This document shows positions 62,043 through 64,000 of a stretch of 64,000 nt of DNA, piece by piece (within the stretch, counting starts at the first letter, position 1; each line of letters begins with the position of its first letter). Position numbers and translations under genes: made by a program. This DNA comes from Lysinibacillus alkalisoli (GTDB lineage: Bacteria > Bacillota > Bacilli > Bacillales_A > Planococcaceae), in NCBI RefSeq assembly GCF_014643595.1, contig NZ_BMJT01000005.1, positions 229,688 through 293,687 of the forward strand, given 5' to 3'. The notes below the pieces were generated by a model. It made no database searches and was not told the DNA's origin. It saw only the letters and a program-made list of their open reading frames with translations.

Positions 62043-62750
62043 TTAAATCACAAATTCAATATCTACATTTTCGATATAAGGTAGCTCATGCAATGCTTTA
62101 TAAAGAGGCAATGTTGTATTATTTTCATTAGTGGAGAGTTTCAAGCTAATCGTGTGATAAGTGTCTCTATCACTAATGCGCATATGTTGAATAGTAAAAC
62201 GTTCACTTTCTAAGTACTGAATTAGCTTTGTTAACATAGCGCTATCTTGCATGGTCACTTGAATGATCACTTCTCTTTGACGCATGCGTTTCGGTCCAAT
62301 TTTCATAAGGAAAGGTGTAACAAGTTCTATACCACCTACAACGATAATAACACCTAACACAGCTTGCCAATAAAATCCTGCCCCAACAGCAATACCAATG
62401 CCAGCCGCCCCCCAAATCATAGCAGCTGTGGTTAGCCCTGTGATGCTGTCATTCCCTTTACGTAATATCACTCCAGCGCCTAAAAAGCCAATGCCACTTA
62501 CAATTTGCGCAGCTAAACGTAGAGGGTCCATTGTAATATTAATATCGGGACGAGCGGGCGTGTTATAGGCTGTTTCGATAGAGATGATCGTTAACAAGCA
62601 ACTAAACGTTGCAATAACTAAACTCGTTTTTAAGCCTACGGGTTTCCTCTTTAATTCTCTTTCAAAGCCAATAATCAAACTTAAAGTAGCCGCAACAATA
62701 AGCTTTAAAGCTACTTCTATAGGCATTTCTGTAATTAAGTGACTGTACAA
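62043..62750 (-). CDS. MgtC/SapB family membrane protein
   Basis: 235 residues, TTG start with AGGAGGGG seven bases upstream. Five membrane segments in the N-terminal 145 residues with GFERELKRKPVGLKTS, GIGFLGAGVILRKG and GLTTAAMIWGAAGIG, the family signature. A C-terminal ACT-like cytoplasmic domain (about 155-235) follows. Family members affect magnesium homeostasis and, in pathogens, ATP synthase activity; exact role here unknown. Confidence 0.9.
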   Translation of the reverse strand: MYSHLITEMPIEVALKLIVAATLSLIIGFERELKRKPVGLKTSLVIATFSCLLTIISIETAYNTPARPDINITMDPLRLAAQIVSGIGFLGAGVILRKGNDSITGLTTAAMIWGAAGIGIAVGAGFYWQAVLGVIIVVGGIELVTPFLMKIGPKRMRQREVIIQVTMQDSAMLTKLIQYLESERFTIQHMRISDRDTYHTISLKLSTNENNTTLPLYKALHELPYIENVDIEFVI

Positions 62751-62851
62751 AAAAATCCCCTCCTAAATCTATTGTAAAAAGATAAAATAATGATAAAGTG
62801 AGTAGTGTACTTTAATCAATTAAATGATTAAACGTTGAAAGGAGATGCGAA

Positions 62852-63760
62852 ATGGATAAACCTAAAATCCATCCATACATACCTATTTTTATTGGTGTGG
62901 TTTCCGTGGCGCTGTCAGCCATCTTTGTAAAATTATCTTCTGCGGAAGCAGGCGTTATAGCCTTTTACCGCATGTTCTTTTCAGTGCTTATCATGTTACC
63001 TTTATTTTTAATGAAGTATGTGCATGAAATTAAAGACTTAACAAGAAAAGACTGGTTATTCTCAAGCATTGGCGGTATATTTTTGGCTTTTCACTTTATT
63101 TTGTGGTTTGAATCGTTAAATTATACGTCAGTAGCCAGTTCTACAGTGTTAGTTACTTTACAGCCCTTATTCGCATTTGTTGGAACCTATTTTTTCTTTA
63201 AAGAACCACTCTCATTAAAAACTATTTTATCAGGTATGATAGCCATTGGCGGTAGTGTGTTAATTAGTTGGGGAGATTTTAAAGTAAGTGGCACAGCATT
63301 ATATGGAGATATTTTAGCATTAATTGCCTGCGCATTAGTAACCATCTATTTTTTATTTGGTCAAGATGTAAGAAAACGCTTATCGTTGATTACATACACA
63401 ATGGTAGTATACACCGTAAGTACAATTACATTATTCTTCTATGTGCTTCTTAAAGGAGAATCATTTGGTCCCTATCCTTCTAATGAGTGGATGTGGTTTA
63501 TTCTATTAGCTATTATACCTAATTTATTAGGACATACATTGTTTAACTGGTCGATCAAATACGTAAGTACAAACGTAATATCTATAGCCATTTTATTTGA
63601 ACCAGTTGGTGCAGCAGCTTTAGCTTATGTTATTTTCAATGAAAATCTACTCACTACACAAGTTGTTGGAGGCATCATCATCTTGTTAGGAATCGCTTTA
63701 TTCGTTATAGACGATAAGTTTTTTATAAAAAAAATAAAAAAAGGGTTGCAAAAAAGTTAA
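62852..63760 (+). CDS. EamA/DMT-superfamily transporter
   Basis: 302 residues with ten predicted membrane segments forming two EamA repeats (about 10-142 and 155-290). The first repeat has VSVALSAIFVKLSSAEAG, FYRMFFS and TSVASSTVLVTLQPLF; the second ends IAILFEPVGAAALAYVIF. Such proteins export or import metabolites, often amino acids; substrate unknown. AAAGGAGATGCG precedes the ATG. The first rRNA promoter overlaps the last codons. Confidence 0.88.
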   Translation: MDKPKIHPYIPIFIGVVSVALSAIFVKLSSAEAGVIAFYRMFFSVLIMLPLFLMKYVHEIKDLTRKDWLFSSIGGIFLAFHFILWFESLNYTSVASSTVLVTLQPLFAFVGTYFFFKEPLSLKTILSGMIAIGGSVLISWGDFKVSGTALYGDILALIACALVTIYFLFGQDVRKRLSLITYTMVVYTVSTITLFFYVLLKGESFGPYPSNEWMWFILLAIIPNLLGHTLFNWSIKYVSTNVISIAILFEPVGAAALAYVIFNENLLTTQVVGGIIILLGIALFVIDDKFFIKKIKKGLQKS

Positions 63761-63774
63761 GGACGAGGTATATT
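63746..63774 (+). promoter_or_regulatory. rRNA operon promoter P1
   Basis: TTGCAA (63746-63751), 17-bp spacer, TATATT (63769-63774). It overlaps the stop of the EamA gene and lies 80 bp before the second promoter, the tandem arrangement of Bacillales rrn operons. Confidence 0.65.
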
Positions 63775-63825
63775 ATTACTTGTCCTTAACAAGACAACAA
63801 CACAAAAATAAATTAAAATAACTTG

Positions 63826-63854
63826 TTGACAACAATTCAATAAGTTGTTATGAT
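63826..63854 (+). promoter_or_regulatory. rRNA operon promoter P2
   Basis: Consensus TTGACA (63826-63831), exact 17-bp spacer and TATGAT (63849-63854). Followed by the rRNA leader with hairpin CGCTG / CAGCG (63863-63879). Confidence 0.85.
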
Positions 63855-64000
63855 GTAAAAGTCGCTGAAACAAACAGCGCAATGACCTTTGAAAACTGAA
63901 CAAGCAAAACGTTAATCAATAAAACGTTTCATGGAAATGAAACAAATGGACATCAAAAGATGCCAGCAAAGCAGAGCTTAATCGCTCTCTCTATTATGGA
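63855..64000 (+). other. 16S rRNA leader; start of 16S rRNA at the window edge
   Basis: A small hairpin (63863-63879) is followed by TGACCTTTGAAAACTGAACA (63883-63902), a conserved antitermination (boxA-like) block seen before 16S and in Bacillales rRNA spacers. The window ends in ATTATGGA, which in related genera directly precedes AGTTTGATCCTGG, so the mature 16S 5' end probably lies in the last 8-10 bases. Confidence 0.75.

Overview
The window is a low-GC, Gram-positive chromosome segment. The sequence points to a Bacillales member, most likely of the Planococcaceae (Kurthia / Lysinibacillus / Caryophanon-like); genus not determined. Reasons: strong AGGAGG-type ribosome binding sites, frequent TTG and GTG starts, hairpin plus T-run terminators, an S-layer-anchored surface protein, and long collinearity with the Bacillus subtilis yun-yut-yui-mrp-yug chromosome block. 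Gene names of the yun/yut/yui/yug type are assigned from remembered B. subtilis gene order plus protein motifs, not from a database search. No transposase, phage gene, tRNA or CRISPR array was seen.

Layout. 1-6.8 kb: end of a MarR regulator followed by a complete dipeptide/oligopeptide ABC importer (binding lipoprotein, two permeases, two ATPases) and an M24-fold enzyme whose metal ligands are partly replaced. 7.2-9.5 kb: a small unknown gene and a YibE/F membrane pair. 9.5-16 kb: a MerR regulator, then yunF-yunE-yunD, an HD-GYP phosphodiesterase, lipA and yutD. 16-25 kb: a lactate-use island with lutABC, the regulator lutR, a lactate permease and pyruvate carboxylase; the same TCATC-N-GATGA palindrome lies at the start regions of lutA and of the permease-pyc operon. 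25-35 kb: DUF3055, yutE, yutF, yuzB, yutJ (with a near-perfect Rex operator over its -35), yuzD, yutI, DUF2225, yutM, a type II NADH dehydrogenase, a Nudix hydrolase, yuiB, yuiD and leucyl aminopeptidase. 35-41 kb: a seven-gene mrpABCDEFG Na+/H+ antiporter operon on the minus strand. 41-50 kb: YufK-like membrane protein, class A penicillin-binding protein, cyclophilin, patB, yugE, an NSS symporter, yugI and glutamate dehydrogenase. 50.4-59.9 kb: an accessory cassette made of a 1.7-kilo-residue SLH surface protein, a giant hybrid histidine kinase with two kinase modules, and a response regulator with a SARP-like (winged helix + BTAD) output. 59.9-63.8 kb: yugJ-type alcohol dehydrogenase, a GH114-like lipoprotein, MgtC/SapB and an EamA transporter. 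63.75-64 kb: tandem promoters and leader of an rRNA operon; the 16S gene begins at or just beyond the window edge.

The most interesting part is the 50.4-59.9 kb cassette. Four TTGTTCA-like heptamers spaced exactly 11 bp apart overlap the SLH gene promoter, and a two-copy version at the same spacing precedes the kinase gene. An 11-bp heptamer period is what SARP-type DNA-binding domains recognise, so the cassette may be a self-contained signalling system controlling a cell-surface protein. Other highlights are pyruvate carboxylase placed in a lactate-responsive operon, the Rex site at yutJ, and the metal-ligand loss in the M24 protein.
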